64,000 bases of DNA from Liriodendron chinense (GCA_003013855.2 ML058493.1:310001-374000); one strand, 5' to 3'. Counted from the first letter of the stretch, positions 21,120-32,521 are shown. Made by a program: numbers and translations. Notes: generated from the letters alone by a model not told the origin.

Positions 21120-24100
21120 TGCTACAATTCGAAGATTGCACACCCAAGTGCAGGTAGCAAAGTAGTAAAATACTCGGTAAGACCGAGGTCGATCCACAGG
21201 GATTGGGGTTAAGAACACTTAGAGGAATTAGTTTAGGTTAGTGAGATGAAATCTGGTTTATCCACGAGAGTGGAGCAAGTTGTGTGTGGTGAAAAACAAA
21301 AATAGAAAAGGGGCTAAGGCATCAGGGATCCACCTTTGATTCATTCACAAGATTCGATTCGTTGGTCCAACTATAACTCAACTGGAATTGAATAAAGATT
21401 CATTCCAACAGGAAGATAAAACAGTTAAACTATTTGCATATTTCATAAAAGATGGTGATATGAACCGATTGATTTGACCATGAAGCACTCGTTAGTTGAT
21501 CGCAGGGAATTCCAAGCATCCACTGTGCCCGGAGTCGACAATGGATCAAGGAATTGTATAGATCAACAACTTTGCCAACAAGTCAACCGATAAGATCACA
21601 ATTCATACGATCAAATGCATACTTACAAGATAGGAGGCTTTGATTGACCGATCCAACCGTTAAGATCTCGTCTATCGATCGCAGGGAATTCAAAGCATCC
21701 AATGTGCCCGGAGTCTACAATGGATCAAGGGATTTTACAGATCGATGACTTTACCTGCACTAGCTCGATGACCGTAGGGAATCCAAAGCATCCAACGTGC
21801 CCGGAGTCGACGATGGATCAAGGGACTTTATCGATCATGAACTAGCTAATTGGTGTGCAAGGGATCCCAAGCATCCAACGTGCCCGGAGTCGACGATGGA
21901 TCAAGGGGCTTGCACAACAATAGCGTCTGCCGAGGTGGATAACCAAACCGATTAACCAAAGAGAACTCCCACATTTACACCACACAATGTTGAACCAAAA
22001 GAACCATATCTTGCAAATTTCTTCAAAGGCTTCACCCCTAGCCTTAGCTAGAGGTTTAGCCAACCATACTACAATGGAAGACTAAATTCTCTACAAAAGA
22101 GAAAACTATTCTACACTACAAAAGAAAGAAAGAAAGAAAATTAAGGAGAAGAGAGGAGTTGTAGAGAATGGGATTATGAGGGATGATTGAAATGAGGAGG
22201 AGAGGCCTCCTTTTATAGCCTTATGAGAAGCTCCAAGCCTAGGTGGCACTTCAAGAAAATCTCCTCTAGGTTTGGGCTTGGAGTTAGGCTTGGATGATGA
22301 GGTGGCACTTCCAAGCCAATTTTTTTGCTTTTTAGGTTTGGGTTAGGAGCTAGGCTTGGAATGCCCAAAGTAAACTTTTCTTTTTGGTTTGGAGCTCATG
22401 GATGGAAGAGGATGGAGAGAGCATTTGCTTGGCCCAAGGATGGAAGGTAACTAGGTGAGTTAACTGGGTCCATATGAGTTGGAGTTGACTGGGTCCACAT
22501 GCTAGACATGGAGAATCTGAACCGTCCATTGAAGATGGACGTGCGTACATTGGAAGGATGGTGGAAATGTTGCATGTGTGGAGCCCATCTTGATAGACGG
22601 CTGGATGGACAGTGAAGATTCCCCTGCCCGTTGGATGGTGGAGAATCCATCTCCTTCAGCTTTTTTCTTGAAAATGAAGGTGGGCCACTTGCTTGGATGG
22701 AGAATGAAGCTGGATCGTTGATGGGATAAGAGGACGGTTGATGAACTGCTTGGACGGTGAGGATGAGCTGCACGTGTAGATGAAGTTCCATGGCTGCTTG
22801 CTCATGGACGGTGCTGGAGATCTCCAGCTTTGGTGGATTGTGATGATCATGGACACCTTGATGAAGATTGTACGCTGATGGAGATGGACGGCTGATTATG
22901 TAAGGAATGGACGGTGGTCAGCTGCTGCCTTGAGCGTTGGACGGTGGCCACTTGCTGGCCATGAATGGTGATGATGTTTGATGATAGACGGCTGCTGATG
23001 GATGCTTGGCTGTTGTGGACGGCTGAGGTTGGCTGCACGTGTGGATGGCAACACACGTGTGGAGTTGGACGTCCAGTAGCTGCTGAAGATGCTCGGAGGT
23101 TGGTGAGGCTGTACGACTGGGATGGAACATGGTTTGGATGGGGTCCACTGTTTGGACGCTGGTGGAAGCAGTGGAATGGAGTTTGCTGGAGATGGACGGT
23201 CCACTTGATGCTAGCCGTCCATTGCTGCACGTGTGAAGGTGGGGTCCTTCTCTGATGGACGGTTGATGACGTCCACCAACTAGACTTGGACGGTGGAGAT
23301 CTACTGGACGATGGATTGCATGCTGATCCATCGGCACGTTTGATGAATGGACGGCTGATTGTTGGGGTCCATTGAGCTGGATGGTGGACATGGAGTTGAA
23401 TGGGTTCACATCTGGAGGCTGGTGAGGTCCATCTTGTGTGGTGGTGATGGACGGCTTGATGTTATGGATGATCAACGGCTGAGATTTCCACATGTGTGGC
23501 TGTTTGGACAGCCATTGGATGATCGGTTGCACATGCTCAGCTGCTGGATAGCCATTGGGTGGCTATACTTTGGACGTCTAACATTTGGTGGGGTCATCAT
23601 GGTGGACGGTTGAAAAAGGACAAGGAGCTGGCGGCCTGGATGAAAGTTGATGGATGACTGAGGATGTGATAGTTTGGTTCACCAAGCTGGCCATTAGAGG
23701 TGCTGCTGAAGACGGCAGAGATTTGATGGTGGATCCCGCTGATGATGGTGATGATGCTGAAGGTGAGGTCCATTGTTGATGCTCTTGAAGACGCCCATTG
23801 CTACTGTTGGTCTGTCCGTTGCTAATGGACGTTGATGGTGTTTGGATGCAGCACCATGGTCGATGGAGATGAGGGGTCCACAGTGCTAGATGATTAGGGC
23901 CATTGATGCTTCATGAAATTGTGGCCCGCCTTGCTGAATGCTACAGTTGGTCCAATCTTCGATCTTTACAGCCCGATTTCTTGCACGACCGCTTCACACT
24001 TGATCTTGATCACTTTGAGGCTTTAAGACGTCCTAATTGGCTCAGATCTTGTCCAACTTCTCCTGATTACCTGAAGACAGAAAATTCACCTAATGAGGGA

Positions 24101-24171
24101 TAATTAACCGGAAAAACAATGATAACGCCCTTAACAACCAGGGTTCATTATACAATATTAGGTACTTATCA
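21120..24171 (-). mobile_element. Solo LTR L1 (3,052 bp) inside LINE-B ORF1
   Basis: On the - strand it starts TGATAAGTACCTAATATTG and ends TTGTAGCA, the TG..CA pattern of an LTR, with ATTGG duplicated on both sides. A second copy (L2) with the same ends lies at 36,848-39,438. There is no internal coding region, so this is a solo LTR left by LTR-LTR recombination. A TATA box (GGCTATAAAA on the - strand, 22,211-22,220) sits upstream of a (GAAA)n-like stretch at about 22,125-22,140. The 1.5 kb from about 22,380 to 23,900 is unusually rich in TGGACGG. The open frames on either strand in this segment are by-products of that composition. Confidence 0.9.
21500..21910 (-). repeat. Four spaced ~50-bp repeats in solo LTR L1
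   Basis: Four copies of a unit built from GGGAATTCCAAGCATCCA, then GTGCCCGGAGTCGAC, then AATGGATCAAGG begin at about 21,503, 21,682, 21,777 and 21,868. The same array occurs in L2 on the other strand at about 38,675-39,060. It sits in the terminal 800 bp of the LTR, downstream of the TATA box in the LTR's own orientation. Confidence 0.85.
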
Positions 24172-24253
24172 ATTGGTCTCTGATGCAGATACCATGGCTT
24201 CTCACAGTACCCAGCTGCTGTCAAGTACCATGGCTTCACACAGGAATTGCTTT

Positions 24254-24299
<46 letters not shown>

Positions 24300-24302
<3 letters not shown>

Positions 24303-24316
24303 CTTATGATAGAGTT
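24300..24316 (+). repeat. Right target-site duplication of LINE-B
   Basis: This is an exact copy of 14,309-14,325. It directly follows the (GA)n tract that is the 5' end of LINE-B on the + strand. Confidence 0.9.
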
Positions 24317-25607
24317 GATTGGGGGTTTCTTAAGGAAGTATTAGCGCGGTTCGTGTTCAGCTAGGAATGGATTGGATTGCCCGAGAAGTGTTGGGCAAAC
24401 GACTGGTTCTCAGTCTTAGTGAATGGAGAAGCATGTGGCTTCGTCAAGTCAGCCAGAGGTCTGAGGCAAGGGTATCCAATCTCGCCTAGTATTTTTCTTT
24501 TTGCGGCTGAAGCTTTCAATCGAGGATTCAAGAGGCTAGTAGAGGGGCCTTTGTCAACCTTTTGAGGTTGCTAGAGGGTGCCTAATAGTTTCTCATTTAT
24601 TATTTCCTAGCGAAACCTGGTTTTCACTAATGGTAGTTGTGTGACTCTAAGGGTTGTCAATGAATTCCTCTCCAAATTCTAGGCCATTTTAGATTAGCTG
24701 CTTAATAAGTCTAAAAGTAGTTTCGTCGCATCGTCTAAGATGGTGCAAGCGCGAGTTAGGGCCATTGAAGGGCAGCTAGGAATAACTAGAGCAGGGGCAA
24801 GCTTCATGTACTTGGGAGTGCCTATATTCAAGGGGAAAGCTCCTTGTGGGTTTTTTCAGCCACTGGTGGATAAAGTTCAAAGCATAGTTTAGGATTGGCA
24901 TGGAAGTTCTTGTCCCAAGATGGGAAGGTTACTCTCATCAATCACATGCGTATTAGTATCCTAATCCACATGCCTGCAACGGCAATGTTTCGAAGAAGGT
25001 TCTGAAAACGCTAGAGATGGGCTTCGTAGATTTCTCCTAAGGCTGGGTAGAAGGGAAGGAAAAAAGCACACTGCACCAATTTGCCGGAAGAAGATTGCCC
25101 TTTTAAAAAAAGGAGGGAGGGCTGGAGGGTCAATAATCTATCAAAGGTGTTGCAAAGCCTACAGATGAATAAAAAATTATGGCGTAGGGTGTTTTGACTA
25201 CAAGTAGTGCTTCATTGTGGGGGTCTTTTATGAGATTTAAGTAAACAACAGATTGCACGTTACCAGTTGCAAAGGCCACTCAATGCTTAAGATCTCCATG
25301 CTGGAATAAAATTAGAGAAATCATCCCCTTCATTTCTGAGAAGGTGTGCTGGTTTGTAAGTGAGGGAAACTACTGTTTTTGGTTTTTAGATTGGACAGGG
25401 CATGGCCCTCTGTCTAATTGGTGCGTGGGAAATAAATCTCCCCTCCCACCTCCAAACCCTTCGTGTAAATGAAGTGCTAGGGCTTTAGGGCCTTCTATCT
25501 GGTGCGCTCATTGCAGGTTTATTGCCTGAAGTAGTGATTGATCATTTTAAAGTGGAAGATTTTTGCACAGCCCAAATTAAGACAGATATGTCTTTTCGCT
25601 TGAACTA
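24317..25607 (+). mobile_element. LINE-A, piece 2 (RT C-terminal half to zf-RVT)
   Basis: The reading continues from the block interrupted at 14,325: VDWGFLKEVLARFVFS, then NDWFSVLVNGEACGFVKSA, then GLRQGYPISPSIFLFAAEAF. Downstream, with frameshifts and stops, are the blocks FMYLGVPIFKGKAP and DWTGHGPLSNWC. The YADD catalytic motif is destroyed (about 24,595-24,620). The piece ends near 25,607 (reading KTDMSFRL), where the chromovirus-like element begins. It is an old, non-functional copy. Confidence 0.8.
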
Positions 25608-25819
25608 TGTAGAACTCAAACAAATGCAGTGAGGAAAACAAAAGAAAAACTTCATTGTTATAATTTAGATCAAGAGTACATATGCCAAATGAGAATAAGA
25701 AAAGATATAGCTTAAGAAGTCACTCACCCAAAGGGTTGGGGAATCACTTACTCAACAAGGGATAGCTTGGGGACTCACTCACTCAAGGGGTTAGAGAATC
25801 ACTCACCCAACAATGGCTA

Positions 25820-25830
25820 GCTTGGGGACT
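25820..25830 (+). repeat. Left flanking repeat of LINE-C (GCTTGGGGACT)
   Basis: GCTTGGGGACT recurs at 27,479-27,489. Because the host LTR itself repeats this phrase, it could be either a target duplication or two host repeat units, but its position directly against the poly-T favours a target duplication. Confidence 0.65.
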
Positions 25831-27478
25831 TTTTTTTTTCAGGAAGAAAATTTTATTGAAACATATGAACAGACAAACATTCGGGTGGGTGCCACACTAA
25901 AAAGCACGATGACCACACCTATTATATAAACCATACAGAATTAGCCCTTTCTAATCATCCCCAAACCTGTATTATTAAGAGTGATGAGACCCCTTATCAT
26001 AGTGGGAAGATCATCTCTACTCAAATATCTTGAATGGACCCATCCACCACTTCCCATCTTAGCCAATGCATCTAAAACCGTATTAGCCTCCCACAAAATG
26101 TGAGATATTTTGAAGTTTACTGATGCTCGGAAGGGTTAAATGGATTGACGACGATCAAATGGCCCATGGGGCTTCGCTTGGGAGTTTGAAGTTTACATAG
26201 CCGCTATCTCTGCTATGACTCTGGAGTCCGTTTCTAATATAATGTTATTGAGACCCATGCTCTCACATCTTTTAAGACCATCCACAAGAGCTTGAATTTC
26301 TGCGGCTGTGTTCATCATTTGACCGTAGGAATTGTGAAAAGAAAAAATCACTTGGCCCCTATGGTCTTTACATATCCCTCCCCCGCTCCCTTCTCCTAGG
26401 TTTCCTCTTATCGATCCATCTACGTTAAGCTTAAGCCATCCTCTATCAAGTTTTTTTTACCTAACAATGCGAATCTTTATGTTCTCCCCTCGATCCAAGT
26501 CATCTAATCGCAAGGATTGCATAGTGAGCTTTTCCGACAAAGAAACCTTTGACTAGAATCCTCAAACCTACATCTCTTAGCCATTTGAGAATTTGGGAGA
26601 TGACAAAGCCTGACGACACTTTTTTGTTTTCAAATCTACAAACATTTCTAGCCAACCAGATTTCCCACACCATGAATGATAGGGTCAAGCCTCTTAGAAA
26701 TCTGAATCTGGATATAGATCTAGATCTGTTTGACCACTGTACTATTCTCTGGGCAATCAACTGATTAAGGCTAATATGCAAGTCGAAGAGGCAAGAAAAA
26801 TATATCCATACCTAAGTGGCAAGTTTTCTAGAGCTAAAGAGATAATCCAAATCTTCAATTCTGAGGAGAGAGTTCTGAGATGAGGTAGGGGTGGTAGCGG
26901 TAGATATTCGACTCTGTGCAGAATCAACCTGATTTGCAATCTGTTGAGGGGGAGGACGTTGTGTCATATTCTCCTCTGTTTCCCTGTTAGTTTGGCTTGC
27001 AATTACTGAGCTTCTGACCAGACTCCTACTATATGCTTTTCTTTGTTCTTCCCTGTTTGGTTGATGTCAGTTTCTATTTCTAGGCTCACTATCCTGAGTT
27101 GCGTCTGTTTCTCCCATATGCTAATTTTGTTCCTTGCTCTATTGAACTTGTTACTGCGCGTTGATCAGTTAGCCATCTTTCTATTGCTCATTTTGTTCCC
27201 TTCTCCATCGAGTTTGCTACTGAGCATTGATCATTTGGTCTTTTCTTCCCGTTGCTGATTTCCTGTTGCCTCAGTTTGCCACTGCAACTGAAGTAGCGCA
27301 AGCCGATCTATAGGAGATATGCTTCCTTGTTAAGAGGAAGTCTGAAGCATCGAGGATTCATGTAGATTTACCTATAGAGCTATTTGATCATTATATGCAT
27401 TGAGGTTTTCCTGATTAGGTTGATCATCAGACATTATATCGCAACAGTTACATTTGGAGGCGATTTGAACCCCGACCC
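25831..27478 (-). mobile_element. LINE-C: 5'-truncated LINE with RNase H end and odd 5' part
   Basis: A poly-T (25,831-25,839) marks the 3' end on the - strand. The - strand then gives the RNase H domain (about 26,440-26,000) with NVDGSIRGN, AEIQALVDGL and EANTVLDALAKMGSGG, and the C-terminal block LPTMIRGLITL. Upstream, 26,781-26,500 matches the pre-RNase H block (VWEIWLARNVCRFENK). The 5'-most 650 bases (about 26,830-27,478) do not look like LINE coding sequence. They contain two imperfect ~75-bp repeats near 27,105-27,255, so the insertion may be chimeric. Confidence 0.75.
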
Positions 27479-27630
27479 GCTTGGGGACTCACTCACCCAG
27501 CATGAGAGAAATCACTCCACTCATAAATATAAAGATTTTAAAAACAACTCTAAAATATCCCCTCTCATGAAAAGACTACTATATATATAAGAGGATAACT
27601 AGAGTATGATATAGTACTTCTTGATGTACA

Positions 27631-28600
27631 AGGGTTGCATCAATCTCCTCCTCATAAAAAGAATTCATCATCGAGTTTGTCTTAGTAAATCTTTTCCACA
27701 TTCTTTTGTCAAGATCCCACAATTCCTCATTATTGATCCAAGTATCTTCGTATTGAGGCTTGTTCTTCTAACGGATGAGATATTTAATATAGGCATCTTG
27801 CCCCATACTCACGAACCATCGCTAGAATGCTACTAAGATAAAAAAGCATCCCACTTTGATAATTGATTGTGGAGTTGTGTCTTGAGATGAGACAACATAT
27901 TCCAAAGAAACTACATTGTCAACCATGAATAAATAGTTTTTCAGGTTGACATATAACTTCTCTTTATGTAAAATACGTAGCCAATGATCTTCGGGTACTT
28001 GAGGAATGGCTAAAACTTTTCAAATAACAAAGCTCTCACCTTCATTCAATCTAGTAATTTCATCAAGCATTTCATAAGCATCTTTGTCGTAAGTTGGCTT
28101 GTCATCATTAAATGCCATATAATCATCATTCACTTAACCTCCATTTGGTTTGACCATTTCATCAAATACTTCATAGACATCTTCATCATAAAACAACTCA
28201 ATTAATATCATCAAATTCTATATGGTCATCGTTCACTCCACCTTCATTTGATTCGTTTATTTCATCAAATACCTCATATGCATCTTCATTATAAATCGGT
28301 TCATCGTCATTAAATTCCATGTCGTTTTCATTACCTTCAATCAGTTCAATCATTTCATCAAATACATCATGGACATTTTCATCTTCATCATAAATCAGAA
28401 GATTTTTGGAGGCTTGTGCGGGAAGTCTTCATAAAGCCTTCTCCATCATGTGCTATAGATTGTTGTTAGCATGCCTCAATTCTTCAATTTCTTCACAGAG
28501 GTAGACATCTTGAATTGAAATTGTTCAGCCCAATTTCCTCTTCCTTTTGCCATAAAAAATCAAGCCTAATCTAAAAACCAAATTTGCTCTGATACCACTT
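27631..28600 (-). pseudogene. Internal remnant of the chromovirus-like element
   Basis: On the - strand, just inside the primer site, an ATG near 28,555 opens MAKGRGNWAEQFQF, a gag-like start. Then comes an acidic, repetitive segment built from words like EVFDEM and DEDAYE, about 90-bp units at 28,030-28,400. A fragment resembling reverse transcriptase follows (LRILHKEKLYVNLKNYLF near 27,950). The far end gives a piece resembling the chromodomain-like integrase C-terminus (PQYEDTWINNEELWDLD near 27,740). Most of the polyprotein is missing and the frame is broken. The order gag, RT scrap, chromodomain fits a large internal deletion of a chromovirus. Confidence 0.55.
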
Positions 28601-28880
28601 TGATGTTGATTTGACACTTGATATAGAACTCAAACAAATGCAAAAAAGAGAAGAAAATAAGAATTTTGATACTATAATTTGGATAAAGAGTACATAGGCC
28701 AAATGAGAATAAGAAAAGAGATAGCTTGAGGATCACTCACCCAATAAGGGGCTTGGGGACTCACTCACTCACCCAATAAGGGATAGCTTGGGGACTTACT
28801 CACCTAAGGGGTTGGGAAATCACTCACTCAATAATAAATAGCTTGGGGACTCACTCACCCAACAAGAGAGGAATCACTCC

Positions 28881-30535
28881 TGTAGACACCCCACCTTCGA
28901 CTACATTGTTGGTAGAGATAGCTGGATGAATGGAGGACCATACCCCCAAATCCCATGTCCAAACTCAGCCAAACTCACCCTTGTAAGCCCCAATCCATAT
29001 CCTAACTCAAGCTTGAACCCAGTCAACTCGCCCCTAAACATCAGCCTGAAAAACCCCCATAAGAAAAACTAGTAAAAAAATCCTAAAAAAGTCAAACTCA
29101 CTGAGTCAACCCGCTGAGTCAAATCACCGAGTCAACCCGCTGAGTCAACCCGTCGAGTCAAATCACCGAGTCAACCCACTGTGTCAAATCACCAAGTCAA
29201 CCCGCTGAGTCGACCCACCGAGTCAACTCACTGAGTCCCAAGCAGCAGCCCCGAGACATGACCGTACCACGCGCTGGAACCCGAGGAGCGTCCGCAAGGG
29301 GCCGCCCAAAATTATTTATGGGTTCTGCCACTGCCCGCTGCTATAAATACCCCCCTCCCCTTCTCATTTCAACAACCCAATCCAAGCCCTCCGAAGCCAG
29401 CCCGAGTGCAATCCGTCTCTCCACCCTTTAGCCCATTCCTCCACCAAGGAGAGCCCGAGTGAGGAGAGCCTAGCCCTGGTCCAGCCCAACCTGACCACTA
29501 GTCCGAGTCTCCCAAGCCATCCAAGTCTTAATCCAGCCACTCGAAGTCAATCCTTTCGACACCTCCGTCCATCTAGCTACTCCTTTTCCAACATCATCTT
29601 ATTTGCATCTAGCATAAGTGCAACATTAACTTTTCTTCCAACCCCCCTACTTCACTACAAGCACTTTGATTATTCAAGCACATGACATGCATCCCGCATA
29701 AAGCACCTGTCAGTTCGAGCGTATGCTCTAGGCTTGCCTGTTAATGGAAACCTGCCCATCAGAAACTCTTACTATTCAGACCTGCATTCATACATTAGTC
29801 ACTATAAGCACTTTGATTATTCAAGCACACGGCATGCATCTCGCATAAATCACCTGTCAGTTCGAGCGTATGCTCTGGGCTTGCCTGTTAATGGAAACCT
29901 GCCCATCAGAAACTCTTACTGTTCAGACCTGCATTCATACATTAGTCACTACGAGTACTTTGATTATTCAAACACACAGCATGCATCTCATATAAAGCAC
30001 CTATCAGTTCGAGCGTATGCTCTGGGCTTGCCTGTTAATGGAAACCTGCCCATCAGAAACTCTTATTGTTTAGAACTGCATTCAGTGCATCATGTCATCT
30101 ATGAGAATGTACGAGGATTAAAACAGACTTTCAAGTGTTAGTTCGATTCTGTGAAGTAGAGACCGTGCTTCGGTACGGGCAGTGTGTGGGGTGCTTAACC
30201 TCTTCCCACCCTGTAACCGTGATCCCTTACCTCGAATCTCTGGTCGCAGATCAAAAGGAGTCATTTTAGAGAAAGGAATCTTTGGATCCCCTTCTCTAAC
30301 ATTTCTACGGGGTCTAGCCGACTGTAGATTCAAAGTAACTGGCTAGTGGCGACTCTGGTCTTATATAAACTTATCCAAACACATCCTACTTAACACGACA
30401 ACCAATCAAAGCCCTCGAGAACGAGGCAAGCCAGTGGCACAAACGGCGATTCGCGCGCATGCAACCTCTTCTTCTTTTTCTGAAAGGAAAGGGAGAACGA
30501 CATCGTGTGGGAGCGTGGAACTGCGAGGGTCCACA
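28881..30535 (+). repeat. 5' LTR of the Tat-like element
   Basis: Between TGTAGACACC and GGGTCCACA the LTR holds three recognisable parts. A run of short GAGTCAACCCGCT and GAGTCAAATCACC words lies at 29,100-29,240. A TATA box, CTATAAATAC, lies at 29,341-29,350. Three tandem units of about 147 bp lie at about 29,655-30,110, each containing AGTTCGAGCGTATGCTCT and CCTGCCCATCAGAAACTC. The 135-codon open frame at 29,734-30,141 is produced by those units and is not a gene. Confidence 0.88.
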
Positions 30536-30556
30536 GAATGGCGACTCCACTGGGGA
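30536..30556 (+). promoter_or_regulatory. Primer-binding site of the Tat-like element
   Basis: ATGGCGACTCCACTGGGGA follows the 5' LTR within two bases. This is a familiar primer-site sequence in plant Ty3/gypsy elements, used by a tRNA to start reverse transcription. Confidence 0.75.
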
Positions 30557-30809
30557 TAAGCTAGTCCCACTAGTCATGATACGCCTTGAAAAACAGAATC
30601 CTTCCCGTACTTGAAAGTCATTAGTCCTCATACAATCTCATTTGCATAGCATTCTACCCAAAACCAAAAAAAAATAAAAAAAAATAGAAAGTCCCAAAAC
30701 CCAAAAAAAGAGAGTAGAGTATAGTCCTCACCATTGCGCCTCCTCGGGCTCAACGTGTTCGGAAACAACTTCCCTTCCCAGCATAATCCGCACTCGGGCT
30801 CAATAAGCC

Positions 30810-32521
30810 ATGTCTGACCACGAAGAGGAAACTCACCTCTTCCCCGCTCTTGAAATGACCGAAGCGCAACCTCCAGCACAATGGCCAATTGAGAATACGC
30901 CAATCATGCAAGAATTGACACAAGGAATGAGAACAATGCAAGAAATGCTCTTGCAATTCATGTAAGCACAAGCTACCGCAGCAGCCAACAATCAGGTTGG
31001 CCCAGTTTCAACAATCTCAGTAGCCATGCCAGGTCCCTCCGGCCTCCAGTTCATCCCAACCACAACCGCCAGGGATCACTCAAGACTTTCGATACCCTCC
31101 TAATAGGGGCCTTCAATCAGAACAACCCTCAACCTCAGGGCATTTCTTCCAGCATCCTCCTGCAAATGAGAGCCATTTTCAGTCACATCCCACAACTAGA
31201 ACTCCGAGCTAATTCCAACATCCTCTCCCTAATGGGAGTTCCAACCAATTTCAATATTCTCCTGTGACTGGGATTTCTTTGTAGTCTCCCCTTTTCAGCT
31301 CCAGTCCAACAAAGTCCTTATAATGGGAGTAATTATCAGGCCCAACCTCCTTCAAGTAGGAATCATAGGAGCATCAATGACACCAATTATTATGAAAGAG
31401 GGTCAGCTCAGTCCTGGCAAGGGGCAAGATCTCCTTCATTTTGTCCCTCTGAAATCGAACAACTCCAAGAACAGATGCGAGAGATGAAGAGAAAGTTGCA
31501 CAAGCAGCAAGGGGTGGATCTTCCATCCACTAAGTTTAGGGACCTTTGTCCATTTCCCGATGCAATGATACCTCAAGGCTTTCAGGTACCAAAATTTAAA
31601 AGATATGATAGGACAGGGTGTCCTATACACCACTTGAGATCATTTTGTGGTGAGTTAGATGCCGTGGCAAGCAACGATGGAGCGTTGATCCGTTTGTTTC
31701 AAAAGTCCCTGAAAGACGATGCCCTAGACTGGTACACATCATTAGACTGCCATCGCATCAGGACTTGGGAGCAGCTCTCCCAGGCTTTCGTCAACAGGTT
31801 CGCATACAATCTTAACATGGCACCCAGGAGAGCGGACCTCGCAGCTCTCAGGCAAAGAAGTGATGAAATATTGTTAGCTTACGTTGGATGGTGGCGGGCC
31901 ATGGCAGCTAGAATGAAGACTCCCCTCGACGATGAGGAGCAAATCTCCATGATCGTCCACTCGGCAAATCCAAGTATCTCTGGATACCTTGTCTCACATC
32001 CATATGCGAACTTTACCCAACTCATCTGCGCCGGGGAACAAGTCGAAGCCGGAATAAGGACTGGGATGATCTCCCCTTGGTGGCCTTATCAAGCCTCTCT
32101 TATACAACCGACAGTGGAAGAAAAGCCTACTGCTAAATACGAGAATGATAACGGAAGTGTCCTCATCCCCGATCTAATAGAAGAAGACGACCTTGTCGCC
32201 TCCACTGAAGATGCACTATTCCTCCCTCAGCACGGACAACCGCAGCAACAGCAACAGTTAAGATGGAATCTCACAGTTCCCCAATCAAGGTTGGCAAGGG
32301 GCACCCTCAACCAATCCAATTTCAGAACCCTTCATACTGCAAGGGGCACCCTCATTTATTTCAATCCTAGAGCCCATCATTATGCAAGGGGGCACCTTCA
32401 GTTAGTTCATTCTCTGCGCCCATTTCTAAGCATGGGTACAATCAGCCTATCTCAGTCAACCAAGGAGACAATCTCCCTAGCGCAGCATCAGCAAACCAAG
32501 GGCATGGTCTGCTCAGTTTGA
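30810..32521 (+). pseudogene. gag of the Tat-like element
   Basis: The start of gag is visible from about 30,810 (HEEETHLFPALEMTEAQPP) but meets a stop near 30,961 and further breaks. The open part at 31,475-32,521 (348 codons) carries the capsid core: KRYDRTGCPIHHLRSFCGEL, then ALDWYTSLD, then FVNRFAYNLNM and RMKTPL. Gag packages the element RNA into virus-like particles. Its last third (32,280-32,740) is a glutamine- and proline-rich stretch built from repeated GAQPA and GAQLA words that runs across the stop in another frame. Confidence 0.75.

Larger units (their letters stand above)
18662..24195 (-). pseudogene. LINE-B ORF1: RRM-containing nucleic-acid-binding protein, split by the solo LTR
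   Basis: ORF1 proteins of plant LINEs coat the element RNA. The likely start is the ATG at 24,195-24,193. After eight codons the frame meets the solo LTR (21,120-24,171) and resumes without a shift at 21,114. The frame then runs to 19,276 and shows an RRM (RNP2 VFVGNI, RNP1 RGYAFVRF), a DUF4283-like region (about 20,550-20,100) and a long proline-rich segment (about 19,990-19,640). A frameshift at about 19,276-19,312 moves the reading to the frame that ends at 18,662 with a basic tail (MKRKSSRRV). The start at 21,147 in that frame is a chimera of LTR end and LINE and should not be taken as the real N-terminus. Confidence 0.8.
14326..24299 (-). mobile_element. LINE-B: near full-length plant L1-type LINE with nested solo LTR
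   Basis: The element runs on the - strand from a (CT)n-rich 5' leader (24,260-24,299 as GA on the + strand) to a poly-A tail (poly-T 14,326-14,336). It is bounded by the exact 17-bp duplication AGGCTTATGATAGAGTT. Removing the solo LTR at 21,120-24,171 and one copy of its 5-bp duplication leaves about 6.9 kb, a normal full length for plant L1 elements. It has ORF1 with an RRM, and ORF2 with endonuclease, RT, zf-RVT and RNase H domains. ORF2 keeps one frame over most of its length with only three stop codons, so the element is fairly young. Confidence 0.9.

Noticed and set aside
19276..21147. A 623-codon RRM protein that could be read as a host RNA-binding gene
   Set aside because: It is ORF1 of LINE-B: it lies directly upstream of a LINE ORF2 inside the 17-bp target duplication, and its apparent start is supplied by an inserted LTR.
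21500..21910. Regularly spaced ~50-bp repeats suggesting a CRISPR-like array
   Set aside because: The spacing is irregular, the spacers are LTR sequence shared with the second LTR copy, and the setting is a plant genome.
22396..23613. Overlapping open frames on both strands rich in histidine, serine and proline or in glycine and tryptophan
   Set aside because: They lie in the TGGACGG-rich part of a solo LTR; frames open on both strands at once reflect composition, not genes.
27455..27478. tRNA-like B-box word at the 5' edge of LINE-C
   Set aside because: No A-box or cloverleaf could be formed around it; it is mentioned only as a curiosity of the junction.
29734..30141. Repetitive 135-codon frame, with a partner at 44,266-44,652
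   Set aside because: It is produced by the 147-bp tandem units inside the LTRs; I keep only the period as an observation.
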